From Myxococcales bacterium (GTDB taxonomy: Bacteria; Myxococcota_A; Polyangia; Polyangiales; Houyiibacteriaceae): DNA of 64,000 nt. The notes under the pieces were generated by a model, which saw only the letters and a program-made list of their open reading frames with translations, was not told the origin of the DNA and made no database searches. Positions 52,664-61,455 of the stretch are shown in pieces. The DNA lies in the NCBI GenBank assembly GCA_029861865.1, contig JAOTYL010000002.1:434001-498000 (forward strand), in the 5' to 3' direction. Every line of letters begins with the position of its first letter. Within the stretch, counting starts at the first letter, position 1. The position numbers were made by a program, and so were the translations under genes.

Positions 52664-53697
52664 TAGATTCGCATGCGGTCTTTGACCTCGGTCCAATAAT
52701 CCGATTCACCGACGACTTCGACCATCATCACGGCTTCGGCGGCCGCACGATCCAGTCGCGCTCCCGAGCCTTCGAGTCGTGCGCAGATGTCTTCTCCGAT
52801 TGCCAATCGGGTGGCAAGCTCCGTGCGAGCGAGATTGAAGTTGTAGTCGTCCGCCCACTTGAGAGACCAGACCTCGTCGGCCAACCAATCGCCGAAGACA
52901 TCGCGACTACTCTGCTTCTTGGGGGAACGAGCCTGTGCACGGTCGAACGCAGGTCCCCATGGTCGGCCCGGGGAACGTGTTTCATGCCCATTTTGAAGGG
53001 TCAAGATCGTGTCCCCAACCCAAGCCATCGCCACTCCGAACTGCGTGCCGTCGCGGGCGCCTATGAATTCGGTCGCCTGTTTTTCCCAACTGCTCCCGTG
53101 GAGCTTCGGAAAGGGTTTGGCGTCGAGAATGCCGAGCAGCGCTTCGCGACCGGAAAACCGGCGTATGTATTCGGCTTCGATGGGTTCCCACTCGGAGAAC
53201 TTGAGTTGCTTCTTCGAGGTCAATGGAATGCGCTTGATCCGACGATCGGCGACCGGTCTCTTGCTTCCATCGCAAATCGAGGCTTCGACATCCTCGGCAC
53301 GCAGCTCCGGCCGGTCTCCCATCGTTCGGCAAGGACAACGGTGCTCGGTAGTGATGCGGCCTCCACGAGGCGTTGCGACCAGGCCGAGCGGGAACCTTCG
53401 GCACCCGTCCGGCTTTGCTTCGAGCCCCTTCTGGGCGTGCACCGAGCAGCGTTGATCCGACATGAGGAACACGCACCCGCCGTCCGCCTCCGTCTTCAGC
53501 ATGTAGTCTTCGTGGTCGTCATCCCAACCGGCCGAACGGCGGTCGATGCGACGCATCTCTGCCATTTCCTTCTTGGTGAGCGGGCCGATCCCGTGGATAT
53601 CCGTGCAGCACAAACCATCCCCGAAGCAGGTGTAGCGAGCGCCCGGACGTACGAGCAGCGGCCGGACTTCGGTTTTTTTCTTCTTGTTTCCAGCCAT
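52663..53697 (-). CDS. YkgJ-type Cys-cluster protein, paralogue 2
   Basis: 344 aa. The cluster YTCFGDGLCCTDIHGIGP, then CSVHAQKGLEAKPDGCRRFP and HRCPCRT, matches paralogue 1 at 42123-43154 residue by residue. The C-terminal domain is also shared (FGDWLADEVWSLKW, ELATRLA, AEAVMMV). Between them lies a variable linker. It starts a three-gene overlapping operon with DUF501 and DUF2752. Confidence 0.78.
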   Translation of the reverse strand: MAGNKKKKTEVRPLLVRPGARYTCFGDGLCCTDIHGIGPLTKKEMAEMRRIDRRSAGWDDDHEDYMLKTEADGGCVFLMSDQRCSVHAQKGLEAKPDGCRRFPLGLVATPRGGRITTEHRCPCRTMGDRPELRAEDVEASICDGSKRPVADRRIKRIPLTSKKQLKFSEWEPIEAEYIRRFSGREALLGILDAKPFPKLHGSSWEKQATEFIGARDGTQFGVAMAWVGDTILTLQNGHETRSPGRPWGPAFDRAQARSPKKQSSRDVFGDWLADEVWSLKWADDYNFNLARTELATRLAIGEDICARLEGSGARLDRAAAEAVMMVEVVGESDYWTEVKDRMRI

Positions 53698-53730
53698 GGT
53701 CTAACGGGGGGCTCTCTGTTAACCCCTGGG

Positions 53731-53752
53731 AAAAGGGGACTGTCCCCTTTTT
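53731..53752. other. Perfect 9-bp hairpin next to a gene start
   Basis: AAAAGGGGA and TCCCCTTTT are exact reverse complements with a 3-base loop CTG. It lies 33 bases past the YkgJ start and 20 before ATG 53772. The A/T ends allow it to work as a bidirectional terminator, yet it is in a divergent gap. Similar GGGGACTGTCCCC stems recur in environmental genomes as small dispersed repeats (recollection; a genome search would test it). Confidence 0.6.
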
Positions 53753-53771
53753 CTGGGATATGATTTGGGGG

Positions 53772-54290
53772 ATGGTAGTGAATCCGTCACCGCTCGTGGG
53801 TTACAACACGAACGTGCGCCATAAGGGAAACCTCTATCACATTCAAACCGAGGATTCCGGGGTGAAGCGCCCACACGTCATCACTCAGCTTTTTGCGGAT
53901 GGGGGACGCATCATCGCGTCCGAGAAGACCTCGTACCAAGAACACGTGGGCGCCGAAAACCTGGGCGCGCTCGTGAAGCAACTCATGCAGGAGCAGCACA
54001 AGCGCGTGTTCATCGCGCTTCGCGACGGGGTCTATGACGAGGACGGCGATGGCGACACGAGCAAGAGCCAAGATGCGGACAAGCCCGTCACGACAGAGGT
54101 GTTGGAGCACGCGGCGGCTCGACTCGTGGAGGGCTCCCCGAGCTACGAACGCGTGCGACCGCCCTCCGGTACCAACCGCAGGGTGTCCAAACCGGCGCTG
54201 ACTCCGTTTGGACACGACGTGCTGACCGAGAAGACATTGGATGAGGTCATCCTCGCGTATCTGGCACAAGATCTGGAGACCGGTACCTGA
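53772..54290 (+). CDS. Conserved protein of the GYNTNVRHKG family
   Basis: 172 aa from ATG 53772; ATG 53760 and GTG 53778 (GGGGG 6 bases upstream) are alternatives. The N-terminal block VGYNTNVRHKGNLYHIQTEDSG, with QLFADGGRII and FIALRDGVYD, is typical of a family I recall mainly from Myxococcota. No signal peptide. Function unknown; a small beta-rich fold like PilZ or a ligand module is only a guess. C-terminal part is low-complexity. Confidence 0.7.
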   Translation: MVVNPSPLVGYNTNVRHKGNLYHIQTEDSGVKRPHVITQLFADGGRIIASEKTSYQEHVGAENLGALVKQLMQEQHKRVFIALRDGVYDEDGDGDTSKSQDADKPVTTEVLEHAAARLVEGSPSYERVRPPSGTNRRVSKPALTPFGHDVLTEKTLDEVILAYLAQDLETGT

Positions 54291-54318
54291 GCCCCCACAG
54301 GCTTGACACCGACGAACG

Positions 54319-54573
54319 ATGGGCGATCTCCGCAATCGGCTGCTTCAGTTGCTTCAAGATCCGCGTGTCGCCAAGCTGTTGGCCGATCCGAGAGCCCAAA
54401 AAGCGTTGATGCAGGGACTCCGCTTCCGTGGTCGGGTTCAAGAACGAATCGACCAGCGCTTGGAACGCATGGCGCGCCGTCTGAATCTGGCAACCGCCCG
54501 AGAGGTGCGCGAGCTCAAGCGTACGATTCGCCGCTTGGAGGAGCAGCTTCGAGACAGGCCCTCGAGCGATTAG
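54319..54573 (+). CDS. Small helical protein (phasin-like coiled coil)
   Basis: 84 aa, very basic, with leucine-rich helices throughout and the C-terminal stretch RLNLATAREVRELKRTIRRLE. That element recalls poly-hydroxyalkanoate granule (PhaI/PhaF-type) coiled coils. It sits just after the GYNTNVRHKG gene and could be in the same unit. No enzyme domain. Confidence 0.6.
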   Translation: MGDLRNRLLQLLQDPRVAKLLADPRAQKALMQGLRFRGRVQERIDQRLERMARRLNLATAREVRELKRTIRRLEEQLRDRPSSD

Positions 54574-54598
54574 CTGGCCAGACCATCGATCGCTCTGG

Positions 54599-55933
54599 CT
54601 ACTCGTCCACCAGAAGCTTGTCGCCGCAAACTTCGGCCAGGACTGCCCGAAGGCGCTCCCGCAGATTCGAGCCCTTTTCGACGAAGTGATGAATTCCGAG
54701 TTGATGAAGGAGCTGGACGTCGTGTGCGGCGGCTCCCGCGCTCACCGAGATGATCGATGAGCCTTGAGCGAGTCCCTCACCTTTCAACTGCATGCAAAGC
54801 TCTACGCCGTTCATCCGCGGCATGTGCAAGTCCAGAAGCATCACGTCGGGTTCTGCATCCTGCACCGCGCTCAGGGCTTCTTCCCCGTCGTGTGCGACGC
54901 GAACGTCGACTCCTCCCATGATCTGATGCACGTAGAACGTGAGAATCCGTGCAAGGTCGCGGTCGTCATCGACGATCAATACGGAAGCAGCCTTGGACCC
55001 ACTTTGCTCGGCGGGACGCTCGCTCTCGGGCAGATCGCTTCGACCCCGCTCATCGCGAATCGCTCGCATCTGCCACGCGACGGCTTCTGCGCTTTGAATA
55101 CGCACCTGGGGATTGTGATTCAACATCTCGTGAATCAACTGACACAATGCGAGAGGGCAATCGGAGCGAAGCTCGGCCAAAGCCTTCGCAGGCCCCCGTT
55201 GATGCGAAGCGAGTATCTCGCGAATCGTATTCCCCAGATAGGGTCGCACCCCGCCCAGGAGCTCGTAAGCGAGCACGCCCAAGCTAAAGATGTCGGAGAG
55301 ATGCCCATTTCCTGACGCCGCAGTGCTCAAGATTACCTCGGGCGCCATGTAAGGTGGCGAGCCTGCAACCGTCTGCTTGTTGTTGACGTCGAACTCGGGC
55401 AATACCAAACCAAAGTCCATCAAGACGACGCGATGGGACGGTGTCAGCATGACATTGTCCGGCTTGACGTCCCGGTGGACTAAACCTGCGCGGTGGACGA
55501 CGCTCAGGCCTTCGGCGACGGGAAGCAGCATCTGGACCGCTTCGGCGGAGCTGAACTTCTGGGAAGCGCTCCAACGCGTGACCGCGTGTTGCGTCATCGA
55601 AACGCCGTAGATGCGCTCCATCACCAGGTAGTCGATACCCCGATGCTCGCCGAGGGTATGAACACTCACCAGGCTTGGATGCTGGAAGGCGGCCAGTGCT
55701 CGCGCCTCATTTCGAAGCGGCGGTGTGAGCGGGTTCGGCCACGCTGCTTTGATGGCGACCCGCCGGTTCAGAAGATGGTCGTGGGCCTCGAAGACCTGTC
55801 CCATTCCCCCGCGTCCGAGTAGCTGCATGATCTCGTACACGCCGTCGAGCAGCTCGCCTGTCGCGAAGATCCGGTTTTCTCCATCGATCTGGTGGTCGCT
55901 CGCGGCCACGGCCCGTCCCCTCATATCCCGCAT
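54599..55933 (-). CDS. Serine/threonine protein kinase with C-terminal receiver domain
   Basis: 444 aa. The kinase domain (about residues 30-295) has GRGGMGQVFEA, VAIKAAW, HRDVKPDN, MDFGLVLPEF and APEV, so all catalytic elements are present. It is joined to a receiver (VLIVDDDRD; phospho-acceptor in VMLLDLHMPRMN) near residues 315-435. Fusion of an eukaryote-like kinase to a phospho-receiver links Ser/Thr and His-Asp signalling. ATG 55924 is a possible alternative start. Confidence 0.88.
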   Translation of the reverse strand: MRDMRGRAVAASDHQIDGENRIFATGELLDGVYEIMQLLGRGGMGQVFEAHDHLLNRRVAIKAAWPNPLTPPLRNEARALAAFQHPSLVSVHTLGEHRGIDYLVMERIYGVSMTQHAVTRWSASQKFSSAEAVQMLLPVAEGLSVVHRAGLVHRDVKPDNVMLTPSHRVVLMDFGLVLPEFDVNNKQTVAGSPPYMAPEVILSTAASGNGHLSDIFSLGVLAYELLGGVRPYLGNTIREILASHQRGPAKALAELRSDCPLALCQLIHEMLNHNPQVRIQSAEAVAWQMRAIRDERGRSDLPESERPAEQSGSKAASVLIVDDDRDLARILTFYVHQIMGGVDVRVAHDGEEALSAVQDAEPDVMLLDLHMPRMNGVELCMQLKGEGLAQGSSIISVSAGAAAHDVQLLHQLGIHHFVEKGSNLRERLRAVLAEVCGDKLLVDE

Positions 55934-55947
55934 ATCAGTATTTATAT

Positions 55948-55975
55948 ACTATATCGATGTCACTGTAATCTGCAA
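55948..55975 (-). promoter_or_regulatory. Candidate promoter of the kinase-receiver gene
   Basis: On the minus strand TTGCAG, 16 bases and TATAGT form a promoter-like pair in an AT-rich patch. The start point would be only a few bases before the ATG, so a nearly leaderless mRNA is implied. Confidence 0.35.
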
Positions 55976-55978
55976 CTT

Positions 55979-56785
55979 TCATAGATCGATCGCTTTCGTC
56001 TCAAAGCCCTCGAGGGGTGCCCCGAGGAACCTCGATGCCGCAATCCTAAATTGCGCGGGAAGATCGGTGACGAGCACCCGCAGCGAGCCGGAGCCGGAAG
56101 GCTCCTCGGGTTGAGCCTCGAGCAGGGAGCGAAGCGCGGACGCAGTCGCCTCGGCGCTGTCGACGATCGCCACCTCATGCCCGAGAAGCTCGCGAGCTAC
56201 CTCGTGGATGGTATCCGACAACAGCGGGTAGTGGGTGCAGCCGAGGACGATGGTGTCGACATCGGCTTTCACCAGCGGCTGAAGATAGCGCTTGGCCGCC
56301 AACGTCGGCACTTCCCCGGTTACCCATCCTTCCTCGGCTAGGGGAACGAGAAGCGGTGCTGGCTGTGCAAACACGCGAATCGCGTCGTTTTCCCGATGAA
56401 TCGCGCGCTCGTAGGCCCCCGAGGCTACCGTGCCCGGAGTGGCGAGGACTCCGATACGACCGCTGCGCGTCGCTCGTACTCCGGCGCTCGCGCCAGGCGC
56501 GATAACACCGATGACAGGGATCGACAGTTGCTGTTCGAGCGCCTCGAGGGCGACCCCGCTCGCCGTATTGCAAGCCACGACGAGAAGCTTGATGTCGAAG
56601 CCCATCAAGCGGTCAGCGCACCCTCGCGCATAGCGAGTTACCGTGCGCGCGCTTCTGGTTCCGTACGGGACACGCGCGGTGTCGCCTAGGTATACGAGAT
56701 TCTCACCCGGTAGCGTCTCGCGGACAGCGCGAGCGACCGTGAGGCCGCCTAGGCCCGAATCGAAGATTCCAATCGGCTTTGCCAC
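55979..56785 (-). CDS. murI: Glutamate racemase
   Basis: 268 aa. It makes D-glutamate for peptidoglycan. The two catalytic cysteines are Cys72 in VACNTAS and Cys183 in LGCTHYPLL. It starts GIFDSGLGGLTV, and YLGDTARVPYGTRS is present. Divergent from the histidine kinase at 56865. Sits next to the kinase-receiver gene. Confidence 0.97.
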   Translation of the reverse strand: MAKPIGIFDSGLGGLTVARAVRETLPGENLVYLGDTARVPYGTRSARTVTRYARGCADRLMGFDIKLLVVACNTASGVALEALEQQLSIPVIGVIAPGASAGVRATRSGRIGVLATPGTVASGAYERAIHRENDAIRVFAQPAPLLVPLAEEGWVTGEVPTLAAKRYLQPLVKADVDTIVLGCTHYPLLSDTIHEVARELLGHEVAIVDSAEATASALRSLLEAQPEEPSGSGSLRVLVTDLPAQFRIAASRFLGAPLEGFETKAIDL

Positions 56786-56864
56786 CGTGCCCCGTGTGAG
56801 GCAACGTTACACAAGCACCCCGAAAGGGCCACCATTCGGGGCGTCTCTGGTAGGCTGGACGAGT

Positions 56865-58259
56865 ATGGCCGCGCTGGCACTGATTTCGACTGACTCGAGT
56901 CTGTACGACGAGCTCGTGAGGGGGCTCGAGCGAAGCAGCTGGTCGGTCGAGTGGCTCGAGTCGAGCGCGATCGACGATGCCACGATCGACCACGACGTCG
57001 TCGTCCTGGATGCGGGGCATCCGTTGGCCGGTCAGTGGCAGGCCCCGCGGGGAAAGCCTGTCCTCTTGATTCTTGGCGCAGAGAAGAGCACCGGGGAGTT
57101 CGACGAGCTCGTGAACGACATCGTCTTTCGAGGTGCGCCAGCCGAAGAGTTGCTCCTTAGGCTCGAAAGACTTCGCACTAGAACGCCCCTCGAAGATCTA
57201 CGACGGCGTCATCTCGACGCCTTAGCCTCGATCGCGCGAGGCGTCATCGTCGTTGGACCGGACCTGCGAATCGTCTTTGCCAACCCTCGAGCTTCTGAGA
57301 TCATGGGGTACCGTGAAGAAACGATGGGCGGGGAAGAGCTAGCGCGGCTGGTCGCCCCCGAGGATTGGCCGCTTATCCTCGAGGCGCTCGAGCGTCGAGA
57401 GCTCGCACAGGGAAAGGACATTCATCTGATTCGCCGTGAAGGCGCCAAGATCCTCTGCAGCTCTTCGTTCGCGCCTCTGCTCGACGGTGAGGATCATACG
57501 GTGTTCTGCTTCGAAGACGTGACCGACGAGCGCAAGACCGAACGCGAGCTTCTCAAGACGATGGAGTTCCTCGGCTCCTTGATCGACGTGAGCGTCGACG
57601 CGATCATTGCGACCGACATGGAGCAACGCGTAGTCCTGTTGAACCCAAGTGCTGAGAGGATCACCGGTCACCATGTCTCGGATGCCGTGGGCATATTGAC
57701 GCTCGAGCACCTTCTTGGGCGAGGAGCTGCCGAGTTGGTGATGCGAAGGCTATTGGTGGAAGACCACGGCGGCGATGGTCGACTCGAGCCTACGATGCTC
57801 GAGCTGGTCGATGTACACGGCGCGCACATCCCGGTGCAACTATCGGCGTCACTGATCTACGAGCACGGTCAACCGTCGGCCATCGTGCTGATCTTCGCGG
57901 ACCTCCGCGACAGAATTCGCGTCGAAGAGCGACTCGCGGACGCGCAGAAGAAACTCGCTTTTACCGAGAAGCAAGGCGTGCTCGCTGAGCTGGCAGGCAC
58001 GGCGGCTCACGAGCTCAACCAACCTCTCACGAGCATGATGGCTTACGCCGAGCTTCTGTTGCGCCAATCGGAGGCAGGCTCGATAGGCGCAAAGGCGGCA
58101 GAGGTGCTGATCCGCGAATCCGAGCGCATGGCCGAGATCGTTCGTAAGATCGGAAAGATCACGCGGTACGAGACCACTTCGTACGTGGGTCAGCAGAAAA
58201 TCTTCGATCTCGATCGCGCTGCAGACGCGCCGAGCTCCGACCGGGGACCGGAGGGGTGA
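56865..58259 (+). CDS. PAS-PAS-HisKA protein lacking the ATPase domain
   Basis: 464 aa from ATG 56865. A pseudo-receiver-like N-terminus (LALISTDSSLYDEL) is followed by two PAS domains (GVIVVGPDLRIVFANPRASE and DAIIATDMEQRVVLLNPSAE). It then has a HisKA dimerisation/phospho domain with His382 in AAHELNQPLTS. Only about 80 residues follow, with no N, G1 or G2 box, so the HATPase domain is missing. It overlaps the complete kinase gene downstream by one base (TGATG). It may be a phospho-transfer or regulatory partner. Confidence 0.8.
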   Translation: MAALALISTDSSLYDELVRGLERSSWSVEWLESSAIDDATIDHDVVVLDAGHPLAGQWQAPRGKPVLLILGAEKSTGEFDELVNDIVFRGAPAEELLLRLERLRTRTPLEDLRRRHLDALASIARGVIVVGPDLRIVFANPRASEIMGYREETMGGEELARLVAPEDWPLILEALERRELAQGKDIHLIRREGAKILCSSSFAPLLDGEDHTVFCFEDVTDERKTERELLKTMEFLGSLIDVSVDAIIATDMEQRVVLLNPSAERITGHHVSDAVGILTLEHLLGRGAAELVMRRLLVEDHGGDGRLEPTMLELVDVHGAHIPVQLSASLIYEHGQPSAIVLIFADLRDRIRVEERLADAQKKLAFTEKQGVLAELAGTAAHELNQPLTSMMAYAELLLRQSEAGSIGAKAAEVLIRESERMAEIVRKIGKITRYETTSYVGQQKIFDLDRAADAPSSDRGPEG

Positions 58260-59947
58260 TGGACGATCCGGCTCCAAAGAAACCGCGCCGCTACCAGAGC
58301 TTGCAGCCCAGGGTGTCGGCTGTGAAGTCGATCGTGACCCCGCGCCGACGGACCGAGGAGCCCACGATACCTGAAATCCTCGGGGCTTTGAACCAAGCGC
58401 ATCACGAAACCCGAGGTTTTGCGACAGAGGAGAACATCCTGCGTGCGTATGTACATGCCCTCGAGAACCTCTATCCAAAGGTGCGGTTCGGCATGCGCCT
58501 CGCGCAGCACGCGGCGGCAGAGCCTGTGGCAGTAGTACAGGCCGCCACCCATCACATCGCGAACGAAGCGCTTCACGCGGTCACGATCACCGAAGCCGGG
58601 CTCGTACGCGGCGGTCTTTGGGAGGCAGCCCCGGCACTAGGCGAGTTGACCCTTCAACGCACATACGAGCCGATCCTGGAAGCGCCGCCTGACGATGCGC
58701 CTTTCTCGGATGGGTTCGACGTTCCCCTCACTCGGGGGGGCGAGGTGATCGGGGTCGTGCTTGCAGAGTTCGATCGGCGCGAGCCCTTCCCCACGAGCCT
58801 CGAAACCGCAGTCGTCATCGCAGCCAACCAGGCGAGTGCCGCCCTCGAGATTGGGAGCCTTCGTGGCGAAGCTAGCCATCTCCGTGATTACGTCGAGAAA
58901 CTCCTCGAGCATGCCAACATCCCGGTGCTTGTCGTCGGCCGCGATCGAGGTGTTCGCGTCGTCAGTAGCGCGTTTGCCCGAATCACTGGCATCCCGCGTG
59001 ACTCACTGATAGCGAAAGACGTCTTGCAGCTCGCCCCGCAAAGCGAGCGTGTGCGCGTCCTCTCGGCTTTCGTCGGTGCCTTGCGCGGGCGCAACGTCGA
59101 TCCATTCGAGCTTCAGCTCCCCAGAGCGGAGGGAGGGTCGGCACGTGTTTCGTTCAAGCTCGCACCGATCCTGGATTCCGAGGGGCGAGTCGCAGGGGTG
59201 ATCGCGATCGGCCAGGACCGTACCGAGGTCCGAGAGCTCGAGGGGCAAGTCATCCATGCGGAAAGGCTGGCAACCCTCGGCCAACTTGCAGCGGGCATCG
59301 TGCACGAGATCAACAACCCAGTCACCAGCATATCGGTGTATGGCGAGTATTTGCTGAGTAAGCTCACCCGGAGTGGCGCCGAGTCGTCCGACCTCAAGCG
59401 AATCGAGCGGATCCTACGAAGCGCAGACCGGATCGTGTCATTCACGCGCAACCTGCTGACCTACGCTCGACCCTCGAAGGAGGAGGCGCGGAAGGTCGCA
59501 GTCAACGAGCTTATCGACGAGGCGGTCGACTTCTGTGACCATTTGGCGAGGGAGACGAACGTCACCGTCATCCCCGACTATGCGGAGGGCCTCCCCCTAA
59601 TCCATGCGGTGCCCGGGCAACTTCATCAGGTCTTCGTCAACGTGATCACCAATGGTTGCAACGCAGCCGGCAAAGAGGGCGGGGTCCTGTCCATCCGGAC
59701 CCGTCCCCACGGCAACGACCAGATTGAGATCGTGTTCGAAGACAACGGCATCGGCATCCCAGAAGACCAGCTCGAGCAGGTGTTCGAGCCCTTCTTTTCA
59801 ACTCGGCGAAAGGGCAAGGGGACCGGGCTTGGGTTATCGATCGTCAAGAACATCGTCGAACAGCACAAGGGGCGAATCCAGATCGAAAGCAAGCCCGGCG
59901 AGCGCACGACCGTCACGATCGTCCTGCCCTGCCTGGTCGACCTCTAA
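58259..59947 (+). CDS. PAS-domain sensor histidine kinase
   Basis: 562 aa from ATG 58259 (GTG at 58256 also possible). A GAF-like N-terminal region (residues about 45-205) and a PAS domain ([17 protein letters not shown]) are followed by HisKA with His349 in [12 protein letters not shown] complete HATPase domain follows ([30 protein letters not shown]). No transmembrane helix, so it is likely cytoplasmic. The next gene is an HtrA protease; no cognate regulator lies next to it. Confidence 0.92.
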   Translation: MDDPAPKKPRRYQSLQPRVSAVKSIVTPRRRTEEPTIPEILGALNQAHHETRGFATEENILRAYVHALENLYPKVRFGMRLAQHAAAEPVAVVQAATHHIANEALHAVTITEAGLVRGGLWEAAPALGELTLQRTYEPILEAPPDDAPFSDGFDVPLTRGGEVIGVVLAEFDRREPFPTSLETAVVIAANQASAALEIGSLRGEASHLRDYVEKLLEHANIPVLVVGRDRGVRVVSSAFARITGIPRDSLIAKDVLQLAPQSERVRVLSAFVGALRGRNVDPFELQLPRAEGGSARVSFKLAPILDSEGRVAGVIAIGQDRTEVRELEGQVIHAERLATLGQLAAGIVHEINNPVTSISVYGEYLLSKLTRSGAESSDLKRIERILRSADRIVSFTRNLLTYARPSKEEARKVAVNELIDEAVDFCDHLARETNVTVIPDYAEGLPLIHAVPGQLHQVFVNVITNGCNAAGKEGGVLSIRTRPHGNDQIEIVFEDNGIGIPEDQLEQVFEPFFSTRRKGKGTGLGLSIVKNIVEQHKGRIQIESKPGERTTVTIVLPCLVDL

Positions 59948-60055
59948 AATTATGTGATCATTGGTTTTTTGTGACAAGGCGCCCGGCTCGAGTGAGGGGC
60001 GCTGGAATCAAAAGTACCGCTTGGCGGTTCAGAGCTCCATAAGGAGGTCATGCTG

Positions 60056-61450
60056 ATGACTCGAACCAGGTTCCGGCGCCGGAGGGTTGCCTTGCTCGTC
60101 ACCGCAGTCACTGCCGCGGTTCTCGGTACCGCGTACGCTTCGCCCAAGAAGGCCAGCGTCGATCAGGAGGCACTGTCCAGGGCGATCGCGTTCGAAACTG
60201 CGCTCACTCAGGTTGCCGAATCGGTATCGCCATCGGTGGTAAGCATCAAAGTCGAGGTGACCCGACCCCAGCAAATGGGCTTTCCGATGCCGTTCTTCGG
60301 GATGCCCGACCGGGGCGGCATCGTTCGGGGGGGTGGCTCCGGAGTCATCCTGAGGTCCGATGGATACATTTTGACGAACAATCACGTGGTTCGTGAAGCG
60401 ACGCGCATCGACGTCACGCTCCAAAACGGCGAAAGCTACCTTGCAACCCTGATAGGTGCAGATCCGCCGAGCGATCTCGCCGTTCTAAAGATCGACGCCA
60501 CCGGACTCAAACAAGCCGACTTTGCCTCCTCACAGGATGCGAGGGTTGGGCAGCTCGTAATCGCGATCGGTTCGCCGTTCGGGCTCGACTACACGGTGAC
60601 CACCGGGGTGCTGAGCGCGAAGGGTCGTGGGGGCATCGGCGCCAACGAAATCGAAGACTATCTGCAGACCGACGCCAGCATCAACCCCGGCAACTCGGGA
60701 GGCCCGCTCGTCGACCTCAACGGGGACGTTCTCGGAATCAACACGATGATCATCGGTCGCGGCTCGGGGATCGGCTTTGCGATTCCCTCCGAGATCGCTC
60801 AGCGCGTCGCCAAACAATTGATTCAGCACGGCGCGATGAAGCGTGCTTGGCTCGGGGTCTCGTTCCAGGAGATCACACCGGAGCTCGCCTCGCATTTCGG
60901 GGGTGACTTCGATGGAGGCGCCTTGATCAACGGGGTGGTTCCGGAAGGTCCCGCGGACAAAGCCGGCTTGAAGGCGGGTGATGTCGTAGTGGCCGTCGGC
61001 GATATCAAGATACGAGAAGGCCACGACTTGCTTCGCACGGTGTTGCGCCACGAAGTGGGCGAGCGGCTCACGTTGAAAGTCCGGCGAGGGAACACCACAC
61101 GGAAAGTGAAGCTGGTCACCGGTGAGCGACCTTCCGGAGATGCTGCGCAAGCGAAGCCGAAGGGCTCCGATGATAGCGACACCTTGGGCCTCTCCTTACA
61201 AGAGATCACGCCGATGCTGCGGCAGCGCTTTGGATACGAGGGGGAAGGACGGGTGTTCGTAAGAGGGGTGCAGCCGGGTTCGGATGCTGACCGGGCGGGG
61301 CTGCAGCCTGGCGACATCATCTTGCAGGCCGACCAACGCCCCGTGCAGTCCGCCGCAGATGTGCAGCTTGCGCTGAGGGACGGTAAAGCGCTGCTCTACG
61401 TGGAGCGCGAATCTCGACGCTTCTTTCAGTCGATCGGTCGCTCGAAGTAG
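60056..61450 (+). CDS. HtrA/DegQ-type periplasmic serine protease with two PDZ domains
   Basis: 464 aa. AAGGAGGT at 60041-60048 is 8 bases before ATG 60056, which decides the start over ATG 60050. A signal segment follows. The catalytic triad is His110 (NNHVV), Asp140 (SDLAVLKI) and Ser214 (GNSGGPL). Two PDZ domains follow (near residues 270 and 380). It degrades or refolds misfolded envelope proteins. The rest of the 108-base gap before it shows no clear promoter. Confidence 0.95.
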   Translation: MTRTRFRRRRVALLVTAVTAAVLGTAYASPKKASVDQEALSRAIAFETALTQVAESVSPSVVSIKVEVTRPQQMGFPMPFFGMPDRGGIVRGGGSGVILRSDGYILTNNHVVREATRIDVTLQNGESYLATLIGADPPSDLAVLKIDATGLKQADFASSQDARVGQLVIAIGSPFGLDYTVTTGVLSAKGRGGIGANEIEDYLQTDASINPGNSGGPLVDLNGDVLGINTMIIGRGSGIGFAIPSEIAQRVAKQLIQHGAMKRAWLGVSFQEITPELASHFGGDFDGGALINGVVPEGPADKAGLKAGDVVVAVGDIKIREGHDLLRTVLRHEVGERLTLKVRRGNTTRKVKLVTGERPSGDAAQAKPKGSDDSDTLGLSLQEITPMLRQRFGYEGEGRVFVRGVQPGSDADRAGLQPGDIILQADQRPVQSAADVQLALRDGKALLYVERESRRFFQSIGRSK

Positions 61451-61455
61451 AAGCG

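Noticed and set aside
52303-53763. 486-residue open frame on the plus strand
   Set aside because: Antisense to the YkgJ-type and DUF501 genes, which have family motifs; high GC keeps opposite frames open.
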